Shown here one piece after another: positions 1 through 7,093 of a stretch of DNA of 64,000 nt. A program made the translations under genes and the position numbers. The notes under the pieces were generated by a model that saw nothing but the letters and a program-made list of their open reading frames with translations, was not told where the DNA came from and ran no database searches. The stretch spans positions 1 to 64,000 of the forward strand of contig JACVZY010000029.1 in NCBI GenBank assembly GCA_014654705.1, given 5' to 3'. Numbering within the stretch: the first letter of the stretch is position 1; the number at the start of each line of letters is the position of its first letter. The DNA is from Ignavibacteria bacterium (lineage in GTDB: Bacteria; Bacteroidota; Ignavibacteria; Kapaibacteriales; UBA4661).

Positions 1-46
1 GCAAACTTACGCAAACTCATACAAATAAACATTTTGTACTTAAATT

Positions 47-1252
47 TTGTCTATTACAGTTTCAGAGAATTATCAACGACTAATATCACAAACTCTTTCA
101 GGAGTATTTGAACAAGCTAACAATTCAAAAACCGTAGAACAACTAAGAGAAGAATTGATTGGTAAAATAAAAACTTCCCTTGCAAATGTATTTGATGAAC
201 TAAACTTAAGTTCCATCGGAGATCCACTTTCAAACGGAAGTTTTTATTTTGAAAAGGGAGTTTCTAAAGATTTTCATTATAAAAATTTATCTGCCGGTGA
301 AAAGTCTGTTTTTGACTTATTGCTTGATATGATAATAAAGTCAACATACTATAATGACGCAGTATTTTGTATTGACGAACCAGAAGCTCATATGCACACA
401 AGACTTCAAGCAAAAGTCTTAAAGGAGCTTTTCAGTCTCACACCCGCAAATTCCCAATTATGGATTTCAACACATTCAATTGGAATGTTAAAGCAAGCTG
501 AAGATTTGGAGAAATCCTCTCCTGGCAGCGTAGTTTTTCTGGATTTTGATAATAGAGATTTTGATTTAACGGAAGTCATAACGCCCGCTATCATCAATAA
601 AACAATATGGAATAGATTTTTCGATTTAGCTTTTGCAGATTTTTCCCAATTAATAGCACCACAGAAGATTATTTTTTGCGAGGGGACTTCACAAGGAAGA
701 AAATATAAAGATTTTGATGCTCAGATTTATGGTAAAATATTCGAGAATAAATATCACGATACCAAGTTCATTTCAATAGGTTCAAGTGCCGAGATTGAAA
801 ACATAGAAAATCAATCTGTGAAAATTGTTTCAAATATTTTGAAGTCTTCCAGTATTTTAAAGTTTGTTGATAGGGATGATAAAAGTCCGGAGGAAATAGC
901 CGAATTGCTTCAAAAAGGTATTAAAACATCCAAAAGGCGACATATAGAAAGTTATCTATTAGATGACGAAATAATAAAAAAACTATGTGACAGCATTGGC
1001 AAAACTGAATTATACCAACAATGCATTCAAACTAAACAAGATGCTATTCGAGACAGTAATGAAAATCGTAACAATCCGATAGATGACATAAAATCTGCTA
1101 GTGGACAAATTTTTACTGAATTAAAGAGAATATTATCTCTAACGCAATGTGGGAATAATAAATGTGCTTTTTTAAGAGACACATTAACTCCATTGGTTAC
1201 TGAAGAGACAGCTATATTTAAGGAGCTCGAAAGTGAAATATTCTTAGAATAG
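47..1252 (+). CDS. OLD-like ATPase/TOPRIM protein, lacking its P-loop
   Basis: The 401-aa product keeps the C-terminal half of an ABC-type ATPase: a signature-like NLSAGEKS near residue 80, a Walker B with VFCIDEPEAHMH near 105 and an H-loop WISTHS near 140. A TOPRIM-like segment follows, with IIFCEG near 210 and FVDRDD near 275, and then RHIESYL. This order is that of OLD/GajA-type nucleases, many of which act in phage defence. No Walker A (GxxxxGK[ST]) is present. The frame is closed by TAA at 41-43 just upstream and the only start is TTG at 47, so the N-terminal half is lost, frameshifted or encoded as a separate piece left of the window. Base composition is visibly AT-richer than all neighbours, which suggests transfer. 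It ends 4 bp from the convergent peroxiredoxin gene. Activity is doubtful without a P-loop in trans. Confidence 0.7.
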   Translation: MSITVSENYQRLISQTLSGVFEQANNSKTVEQLREELIGKIKTSLANVFDELNLSSIGDPLSNGSFYFEKGVSKDFHYKNLSAGEKSVFDLLLDMIIKSTYYNDAVFCIDEPEAHMHTRLQAKVLKELFSLTPANSQLWISTHSIGMLKQAEDLEKSSPGSVVFLDFDNRDFDLTEVITPAIINKTIWNRFFDLAFADFSQLIAPQKIIFCEGTSQGRKYKDFDAQIYGKIFENKYHDTKFISIGSSAEIENIENQSVKIVSNILKSSSILKFVDRDDKSPEEIAELLQKGIKTSKRRHIESYLLDDEIIKKLCDSIGKTELYQQCIQTKQDAIRDSNENRNNPIDDIKSASGQIFTELKRILSLTQCGNNKCAFLRDTLTPLVTEETAIFKELESEIFLE

Positions 1253-1256
1253 CCCC

Positions 1257-1721
1257 CTACACTTCCGTTGTATTTTTCCGTAATTCTGCCAGCATCTGTT
1301 TGATATGCCCGCTAAAGTCAAAGAGGTTCTGATAGACAGCCGCAATGCGCATATTCTCGTCAATCAAAAACGTCACGCGCTGCACAAAGCCCACAAACGG
1401 TGCAAGAACGTCATACGCACGGGCGGCAGTCTTTTCGGTATCGGCAAGCAAATGAAACGGTAGGTTCAGCGAATCGCGGAAGCGCATGTGCGTTGCCACG
1501 TCGTCAGCACTAATGCCGACAACAGGCACATCCAGCCCGCGAAATTCTGCAAAAGAATCGCGGAAGGAGCAGGCTTCCATCGTGCATCCGCCCGAAAAAT
1601 CTTTTGGATAGAAGTAGAGGATACCAATTTTTCCACGAAATTCTTCGTGAAGAGTGAAAGTGCTGCCCGATGTGGAAGGCAAGGTAAAATTAGGCGCTTC
1701 TGCGCCGATAGAGAGTGCCAT
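1257..1721 (-). CDS. Peroxiredoxin, BCP/PrxQ type
   Basis: This is a 154-aa thiol peroxidase that reduces hydrogen and alkyl hydroperoxides in the cytosol. The thioredoxin-fold core is clear: an N-terminal APNFTLP, then GKIGILYFYPKDFSGGCTMEAC with the peroxidatic cysteine at 46 and the likely resolving cysteine at 51, then FRDS, VVGISADD and FHLLAD. The usual TPGCT is SGGCT here, with Ser in place of Pro two residues before the cysteine. The reading frame is open further upstream, but the family N-terminus begins at the ATG at 1721, so that start is used. It is the last gene of a likely ispH-DUF427-prx run. A dyad, AACGGA-N2-TCCGTT, lies 16-29 bases upstream of the start. Confidence 0.9.
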   Translation of the reverse strand: MALSIGAEAPNFTLPSTSGSTFTLHEEFRGKIGILYFYPKDFSGGCTMEACSFRDSFAEFRGLDVPVVGISADDVATHMRFRDSLNLPFHLLADTEKTAARAYDVLAPFVGFVQRVTFLIDENMRIAAVYQNLFDFSGHIKQMLAELRKNTTEV

Positions 1722-1736
1722 GGAATAGTGGTGAAA

Positions 1737-1750
1737 AACGGAAATCCGTT
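1737..1750. promoter_or_regulatory. Inverted repeat upstream of peroxiredoxin
   Basis: AACGGA-AA-TCCGTT forms a perfect 6-bp dyad immediately upstream of the peroxiredoxin start. The same half-sites with a 3-base centre recur at 11028-11042 across the -33 element of a promoter. An operator role is inference. Confidence 0.35.
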
Positions 1751-1795
1751 GAGGTGATAAAAAAGCACGAAATACATTTGGAATCCTAACAATAA

Positions 1796-2080
1796 TTATT
1801 TTTCTACCGTCACTCCCTTCCAAAATGCCACATAGCCTTCGATATGTTTTGCCGAAGGCATTGTTTGTGGGTAGAACCAGGCAGCATCGGCATTTTGCTG
1901 CCCGTTCACTTCGATAGTGAAGTAGCTCGCAGTACCTTTCCAAGGGCATTTAGTGTGGGTGGAGCTATCCTTAAAATACTCTTTTTTAATTGCTGAAGCA
2001 GGAAAATAAACGTTACCTTCGACAAGCTCATATTTGTCGCTTTCGGCAATAACGGTGCCGTTCCAAAGTGCTCGTGCCAT
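1796..2080 (-). CDS. DUF427 domain protein
   Basis: The 94-aa protein matches the small DUF427 family by its typical order: an N-terminal ARALWNGTVIAES, GNVYFP, then THTKCPWKGTASYFTI, DAAWFYP and a C-terminal GYVAFWKGVTV. The family is a compact beta fold of unknown biochemical function that is common in bacteria and fungi. The upstream extension of the frame has no family resemblance, so the ATG at 2080 is chosen. It lies 74 bases before the peroxiredoxin gene and 107 bases after ispH on the same strand, so co-transcription is plausible. Nothing in the sequence shows a reaction or partner. Confidence 0.85.
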   Translation of the reverse strand: MARALWNGTVIAESDKYELVEGNVYFPASAIKKEYFKDSSTHTKCPWKGTASYFTIEVNGQQNADAAWFYPQTMPSAKHIEGYVAFWKGVTVEK

Positions 2081-2187
2081 AGATTTGATAGTGTTGAATT
2101 TTGAATATTGAGTTTTGAGTGAAAAGATAAGAACGTCAGGCGAGACAAGTATTTTTGAGTTACACAATGTGCTATTAAGTACTCATT

Positions 2188-3108
2188 CTACGCCGCTTCA
2201 GCCACCGCATAGCGCTCTTCAATCGCTTTTTTGAGGTTTTCCATGAGCCATTGCGGGGTACTGGTCGCGCCGCTAATACCGACCTTTTCTACGCCTTCAA
2301 ACCACTCATCCTGAAGTTCGTCGATGTCTTCGATGAAGTATGTACGCGGATTGGCGGATTTCGCAACGTTGTAGAGCACTTTGCCATTCGAGGACTCATG
2401 CCCTGCGATAAAGACCATAATATCTTGCCCCCCAGCAAACGCTGCCAGCTTGTCTTCCCGCCCCGACACCTGCCCGCATATCGTGTCTTTTGCGTGAAAT
2501 TCTACCGCAATATTTTGCATCGTATCGACAATCAGTTCTTTCACGCGGGCTTGCAGTGCGTCGCGGAGTGCATAAAACGTTGGTCTGTCCATCGTGGTTT
2601 GCGAAAAAAGAACGGTCTTGCGCTCAACGTTCACCTCGTCAAGACCTTCTTGTACGCTTTTGACAACGATACATTCGTCATTGCAAACACCACGCACACC
2701 AATAACCTCTGCATGGTCTTTCTTGCCAAAAACGACGATTTGGTAGCCTTGATCGTAGAACTTGCGGACGCGCTCTTGGAGCTTCGTTACTACGGGACAA
2801 GTGGCATCAATGAGTTCAATGCCAAGTTCAAACGCCTTGCGATAGGTCTCCGGCGGCTCGCCATGAGCACGAATCAGCACACGCGGCGTGGAGCCGCTTT
2901 GCTTGGCATCTTCAGCAAGACGCTCAAAGTCGTGTACGTGTATCGTTCGCAAACCCTTTGCCTCAAGGCGTTCAATTTCTTTGGGGTTATGGATGATATG
3001 CCCCAACACCGAGACATTATCGTACTCGGCGAGGTATTGTTCGGCTATTTGTACCGTGCGGACAACGCCCCAGCAAAAGCCGGAATGGGAATCAATCGTA
3101 ACAGTCAT
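2188..3108 (-). CDS. ispH: 4-hydroxy-3-methylbut-2-enyl diphosphate reductase
   Basis: IspH (LytB) is the last enzyme of the non-mevalonate isoprenoid pathway. It reduces HMBPP to IPP and DMAPP using a [4Fe-4S] cluster in the cytosol. The 306-aa length is normal. The three cluster cysteines are visible: C12 in SGFCWGV, C104 in DATCPVV and C211 in DTICGQVSGRE. Substrate-binding landmarks are also present: GHIIHN with H40, RAHG near 80 and the C-terminal SGATSTPQWL. The third-cysteine context ICGQVSGRE differs from the common ICNATQxRQ, which suggests a divergent subgroup. It is the first gene of the run with DUF427 and peroxiredoxin. The 221-base region upstream holds a REP-like hairpin and no promoter that could be recognised with confidence. 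Confidence 0.96.
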   Translation of the reverse strand: MTVTIDSHSGFCWGVVRTVQIAEQYLAEYDNVSVLGHIIHNPKEIERLEAKGLRTIHVHDFERLAEDAKQSGSTPRVLIRAHGEPPETYRKAFELGIELIDATCPVVTKLQERVRKFYDQGYQIVVFGKKDHAEVIGVRGVCNDECIVVKSVQEGLDEVNVERKTVLFSQTTMDRPTFYALRDALQARVKELIVDTMQNIAVEFHAKDTICGQVSGREDKLAAFAGGQDIMVFIAGHESSNGKVLYNVAKSANPRTYFIEDIDELQDEWFEGVEKVGISGATSTPQWLMENLKKAIEERYAVAEAA

Positions 3109-3149
3109 TTGTAGGATAATTTGGTGAAATGTGGCATAGTAACTGGTTT

Positions 3150-3187
3150 CGGTGGCACGGACTGAGCGCTGTGCTCACTTGTCTGTG
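3150..3187. repeat. Expanded REP-like hairpin
   Basis: The element begins CGGTGGCAC and ends TTGTCTGTG, as do the copies at 14951-15045. Its centre is longer: outer arms CACGGAC (3156-3162) and GTCTGTG (3181-3187) enclose an inner stem TGAGC/GCTCA. It lies between ispH and the OmpA-type gene and could also help terminate transcription of the latter. Confidence 0.45.
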
Positions 3188-3314
3188 TTCCCAATTCCGT
3201 TATCTAGATGCCTGATTAGGAAATAGTCTCACACTCTTTAGACGCAGACTTGCAAAATATTATTGTGAGCAAAGCAAAACAATAGTTTGTTGAAAGGAAA
3301 ATCAGACAAACAAA

Positions 3315-3328
3315 GGAATCCTAACTAT
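3315..3328. repeat. Short dispersed repeat GGAATCCTAACTAT
   Basis: The 14-mer here lies just past the stop of the OmpA-type gene. It recurs exactly at 4768-4781 inside that gene, and with one mismatch at 1780-1793 between the peroxiredoxin and DUF427 genes. Three copies in 3 kb is unexpected. Origin unknown. Confidence 0.4.
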
Positions 3329-3329
3329 G

Positions 3330-5324
3330 CTACTGCACTCTGAGTGGTAATCTATATTTTGCTTGCAATTCATCTTTCGTTTTGACGGCGCTTTCCAGCG
3401 TAGGAAAGCCCCATAATTTTAAGCGATAGGCAGGAATCCTATTCACTAGAAATGAGTCGTAATACGCATCGTAACCGCGAGCGCTCCACGCAGCTTCAAG
3501 CCGCATTGCCTCTTCTTCGCTGGAAACCGCTTCGGCTAAAATTTCATACGGCACGAGAGCGGGGTCGAGCCAGCGTAATTCTACGCGCCTATTCACACGG
3601 GCTTGCCACTCTGCGCTCTCGAAATAATAGACCGGCTTTTCGCGTCCCGCACTGCGAAGACGTATTTGTGCGGGATTTGCGCCCATAGTACTTAGTCGCG
3701 CCTTTACCGCCTGCGCTCGCCTGAGTGCAAATGTGCGGTTTATGCCGTCATTACCCTGCATATCAGTATGCCCAATGAGTTCAATCACCTTCGAGGGATT
3801 ATCTTTCAGTACTTGCGCTAAAGCTCCAATTTGCGAATCAAATTGCTCATCCGGCTCAAAAGAATTTGCTGCAAATGTTGCGAGAATCTGGTGTGCGGAG
3901 TAATAAGACTGTTCGTTTAGAGCAAAAGGCTTTGTTTCGCTGAGTGTGCGCCCATCCCCTGTTTTGAACGCAAGCGTAGCGTCAATCACTTTTGAGTGTG
4001 CCTGTACGCTCGTCCCGGAGGTTAATGCAAGTTCATAGAAGGCTTTGTACGACATTGAAATCTCTTTCAACACCGCCGCAAACTCTTCCGATTTTTCATC
4101 ATCAATAGCGTAGAATCGCCCTCCAGTATAATCGGCAATGGTACGCAACGCGTAGGTATCAGCATTAGAACCAACGGCAATGGTATAAACAACGACACCA
4201 AATTCCCTTGCAGAACGCATAACATCTTGCATAGTGTAAAGAATCGAGGCATCATCCTTTCCGCCGGAGATGAGCACAAGTGCTTTATGCCGCCGCCCAC
4301 TCTGCTTCAACGTCAGAACTCCTTTGTATGCAGCTTTGTAAAGTGCAGTGAGTCCTCCGGTAGCATTTTCAACACGTGGCAGAGGCTCATTCAGTGTGAT
4401 ACGATGGTCGAAGTAAATACGATGCTGCTCCACTCGGGCACCTAGCGAGCGCATAAAATCTTGACATGACGACGAAAGCGACGAAAGCGACGAAAGGGAG
4501 CGCATATATCCGGCGTTATCCAGACACAGTGTTACCGCCAAATCAGGTGAGTCATAGAGCGAGGCTTCACGGATACGGAATGGCGGGTCATTAGCACGCA
4601 CGCGCCCTTCTCTCACTGACGTTGCCGCACTTGAATCAGACACGTCAAGGAGCGTCAACTGAAAGACTGAAACTTGGGCAGGGCTTTGCGCAGAAAGTAC
4701 TGGCAAAAAATTCCCAAACTCATCTAGCATTACTGCATGAAAAAATGTACCTTCAAGGCTATTATCTGGAATCCTAACTATCTTCAACGTCTTGGCTTGC
4801 TTGGAAGCAACCGTATTACCGCGAACTATTCCGGCATAATACTTTGAAGGGTTCGTATTTGCCGCCGAGACTGCATAGACACTCTGTGGGAGCATTGAGC
4901 TAACATCAGACTGTAACTGTACAGCGCCTCGTGAGGCAGTTTCTAACGGCGTATTTGATTCTATTTGTGCAAGGCTATCAGCCTGTGCCTCAGTAAGCAC
5001 TACTACACGCCAAAGTGTATCAAGGCGTTTTCCCTTTTGCCCAAGAGCCGTTATCGTATAGACCGTCGTCTTGGTCGGGGCTATCGTAATCATATCCCGC
5101 GCCCCGCGAATAACGCTCAGAGTATCGCCAACAATCTTTACGGATTCAAAGCCTTGAAAACGCCATGCAATAAAACCCTTATCGCCGGATTTCAATTCAC
5201 GAGAACCGGTCAGTAGTTGCACCAACGCGCCCTCTTGGGCATTAAGCCTTAGATTGGAATATGTGAGAGCGATTACACAACAGACAACCACCACTCCGAG
5301 AGGAAGAGCGCGGATGTTTTTCAT
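3330..5324 (-). CDS. VWA-OmpA-SPOR envelope protein
   Basis: The 664-aa protein starts with a signal peptide (hydrophobic stretch at about 8-28, ending NAQ). It has an N-terminal beta region, a von Willebrand A-like domain from about 255 to 435 (LAVTLCLDNAGY, later ALVLISGGKDD), an OmpA-family peptidoglycan-binding domain near 485-590 (IGHTDMQGNDGINRTFALRRA) and a C-terminal SPOR-like repeat (last 70 residues). It is likely periplasmic or outer-membrane-anchored and binds the cell wall. The metal site is degenerate: DNAGY replaces the usual DxSxS. A 9-base repeat encodes SLS-type repeats right after it. The ATG overlaps the stop of the upstream ClpB-half gene in an ATGA, so the two are translationally coupled. 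Its partner ligand cannot be read from the sequence. Confidence 0.85.
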   Translation of the reverse strand: MKNIRALPLGVVVVCCVIALTYSNLRLNAQEGALVQLLTGSRELKSGDKGFIAWRFQGFESVKIVGDTLSVIRGARDMITIAPTKTTVYTITALGQKGKRLDTLWRVVVLTEAQADSLAQIESNTPLETASRGAVQLQSDVSSMLPQSVYAVSAANTNPSKYYAGIVRGNTVASKQAKTLKIVRIPDNSLEGTFFHAVMLDEFGNFLPVLSAQSPAQVSVFQLTLLDVSDSSAATSVREGRVRANDPPFRIREASLYDSPDLAVTLCLDNAGYMRSLSSLSSLSSSCQDFMRSLGARVEQHRIYFDHRITLNEPLPRVENATGGLTALYKAAYKGVLTLKQSGRRHKALVLISGGKDDASILYTMQDVMRSAREFGVVVYTIAVGSNADTYALRTIADYTGGRFYAIDDEKSEEFAAVLKEISMSYKAFYELALTSGTSVQAHSKVIDATLAFKTGDGRTLSETKPFALNEQSYYSAHQILATFAANSFEPDEQFDSQIGALAQVLKDNPSKVIELIGHTDMQGNDGINRTFALRRAQAVKARLSTMGANPAQIRLRSAGREKPVYYFESAEWQARVNRRVELRWLDPALVPYEILAEAVSSEEEAMRLEAAWSARGYDAYYDSFLVNRIPAYRLKLWGFPTLESAVKTKDELQAKYRLPLRVQ
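4471..4497. repeat. Three-copy 9-base tandem repeat
   Basis: GACGAAAGC is repeated twice exactly, and a third copy differs at its last base. Read on the minus strand it encodes serine/leucine repeats beside the VWA metal site. A change in copy number would keep the frame. Confidence 0.75.
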
Positions 5325-6661
5325 ACTTTACTCATTTCCAATTCGCCATTCATGCCCATATCCACGCGCACGGTGTCGCCGGAAGTCATCTCGCCCGAAA
5401 GAACTTTGATGGCAAGGGGGTCGGCGATGCTTCGTTGAATAAGGCGCTTGAGTGGACGCGCACCGTAGGTAATCTCGTAGCCATGCACCGACAGCCATTC
5501 CAGCGCGGTATCGGTGATGTCGAGCGTCAGCTCTACGTTCCGCATGGTTTCTTCAAGACGTTTGATTTGTACTCGCGCTATCTGACGGACGTTTTTGCGA
5601 GAAAGCGGTCGGAAAAGAATCACATCGTCAATACGATTAAAGAACTCAGGACGGACGCGGGTTTTGAGCAAGTTCACGACTTTTTCTTTCAAACGCTCTA
5701 GTTCATGTTCCAGCTCCACATCGCTTTTGCGGTCATCCGTACTTTGCAAGGAATCCTGAATAATTTCCGTTCCGATGTTGGAGGTCATAATGATAATCGT
5801 ATTGCGAAAATTCACCTCACGCCCCTTGCTGTCGGTCAGTCTTCCTTCGTCCAGCACTTGCAAGAGCACATTAAACACGTCGGGATGTGCTTTTTCGATT
5901 TCATCAAACAGTACAACCGAATACGGATGCTGCCGAACGGACTCCGTTAGCTGCCCGCCTTCGTCGTAGCCTACGTATCCGGGCGGAGCGCCTATCATGC
6001 GCGAAACGGCGTGTTTTTCCATGTACTCCGTCATGTCGAGGCGCACCATTGCTTGCTCATCATCAAAAAGGAACTCTGCCAGCGCCCGCGCCAGTTCTGT
6101 CTTTCCGACCCCTGTTGTGCCAAGAAAAATAAACGATCCTATCGGACGATTTGCATCCTGTAAGCCCGCCCGTGCGCGGCGAATGGCATTGCTTACCGCT
6201 CGCACGGCTTCTTCCTGTCCGATGACCCGCTCATGCAAGCGGTCTTCCATCTTCAGTAATTTTGTGCGCTCGGTCTCCAGCATACGGCTTACCGGTATGC
6301 CCGTCCAACGCGAGACGGTTTCGGCAATGTCGTCCGCTCCGACCTGCTCCTTTAGCATCGTGCCGTCCTTATGTGCCGTGCGGAGAGCTTCGTTTGCTTC
6401 TATGAGTTCTTTTTCAAGCTGCACAATCCGTCCATAGCGAATTTCTGCCACTTTGCCCAAGTCTCCGCGCCGCTCGTAGTCTGCTGCATCGGTTTTGGAG
6501 AGTTCTATGGCGGCTTTGAGCGCTTGAATGTGCTGAATTGCGTCTTTTTCTATTTGCCACCGCGCTCTGAGTGCTGAACGCTTTTCTCGTAAGTCCGAGA
6601 GATCGCGGTCAATGTCCTGAAGACGCTTGCGGGTGGCTTGTTCGGTGGAGATGTCTAGCAT
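5321..6661 (-). CDS. ClpB-type half protein (M-domain plus second AAA+ domain)
   Basis: The 446 residues correspond to the C-terminal half of the ClpB disaggregase. A coiled-coil middle domain spans about 10-105. The second AAA+ module has Walker A GTTGVGKTE (181-189), pore loop GYVGYDEGG (228-236), Walker B VVLFDEIEKAH (249-259) and the C-terminal ARPLKRLIQ. Full ClpB is about 860 aa. The N-domain and the first AAA+ domain are absent, and the ATG at 6661 falls at the beginning of the M-domain. The 50 bases upstream and the DUF433 gene beyond them hold no NBD1 remnant. The ATPase motifs are intact, so the half may be functional, perhaps as a single-ring unfoldase, or it may be a decayed copy. 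Its stop overlaps the OmpA-type start (ATGA). Confidence 0.9.
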   Translation of the reverse strand: MLDISTEQATRKRLQDIDRDLSDLREKRSALRARWQIEKDAIQHIQALKAAIELSKTDAADYERRGDLGKVAEIRYGRIVQLEKELIEANEALRTAHKDGTMLKEQVGADDIAETVSRWTGIPVSRMLETERTKLLKMEDRLHERVIGQEEAVRAVSNAIRRARAGLQDANRPIGSFIFLGTTGVGKTELARALAEFLFDDEQAMVRLDMTEYMEKHAVSRMIGAPPGYVGYDEGGQLTESVRQHPYSVVLFDEIEKAHPDVFNVLLQVLDEGRLTDSKGREVNFRNTIIIMTSNIGTEIIQDSLQSTDDRKSDVELEHELERLKEKVVNLLKTRVRPEFFNRIDDVILFRPLSRKNVRQIARVQIKRLEETMRNVELTLDITDTALEWLSVHGYEITYGARPLKRLIQRSIADPLAIKVLSGEMTSGDTVRVDMGMNGELEMSKV

Positions 6662-6713
6662 GATTGTGAGATTTGAATTTCAAGAAATATGGTTCATTTT
6701 TCGCTTCAGAATT

Positions 6714-6926
6714 TCATACCGCAAGCACCGCATAGTCAAGATACCGTGCTGCATAACGAAAACAAGCCTGAATGTCTTCTCGTTCCAAATCGGGCGGTTC
6801 TTCCAATATCTCTTCCGTGCTGAGGTCGGCAGTAATCAATTCCAACACGTCCGTCACCCGAATCCGCAGACCACGAATACACGGGCGACCACCACACTGC
6901 TCTGCGCGAATGGTTATGCGCTCCAT
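6714..6926 (-). CDS. DUF433 small protein (antitoxin-like)
   Basis: This 70-aa protein fits DUF433: an N-terminal RITIRAEQCGGRPCIRGLRIRV, then a helical LITADLSTEEILEEPPDLEREDIQACFRYAARYLDY. DUF433 proteins have a short DNA-binding-like fold and are usually the antitoxin partner of a DUF5615 (PIN/Mut7-C-like) toxin encoded next to them. No such toxin is present: the next gene downstream is the ClpB half, 52 bases away. It is therefore an orphan, or it has been rearranged. An imperfect dyad at 6967-6984, about 40 bases upstream of the start, could be an autoregulatory site. Confidence 0.85.
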   Translation of the reverse strand: MERITIRAEQCGGRPCIRGLRIRVTDVLELITADLSTEEILEEPPDLEREDIQACFRYAARYLDYAVLAV

Positions 6927-6966
6927 GAGTACGAACCTTTCAAACGGTGAAAAAAATCTTTTTTCC

Positions 6967-6984
6967 TTTCCCTAAATTAGGAAA
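6967..6984. promoter_or_regulatory. Dyad upstream of DUF433
   Basis: TTTCC (6967-6971) and GGAAA (6980-6984) flank an AT-rich centre, giving an imperfect inverted repeat. An operator role is inferred only from its position. Confidence 0.25.
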
Positions 6985-7042
6985 ATTGTAGCAACTCTCG
7001 CAACTTCCCCATGAAATTTTGTGCAGAAGTGCAATAACGTCA

Positions 7043-7074
7043 CAAGGCTGATGCACCGAAGCGCACCAGCCTTG
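7043..7074 (-). terminator. Hairpin downstream of barrel-like gene
   Basis: CAAGGCTG (7043-7050) pairs with CAGCCTTG (7067-7074), with GTGC-type pairing inside the loop. It sits 20 bases past the stop of the 352-aa gene. No U-tract follows on the minus strand, so it may be a processing or REP-type hairpin instead of an intrinsic terminator. Confidence 0.4.
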
Positions 7075-7093
7075 CAAAACCTAGCCTTCAGCA

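Noticed and set aside
1722-1949. N-terminal extension of the peroxiredoxin
   Set aside because: It would overlap the DUF427 gene and has no family resemblance.
2251-3114. Long open frame antisense to ispH
   Set aside because: No family resemblance; it is a frame shadow of the clearly recognised ispH gene.
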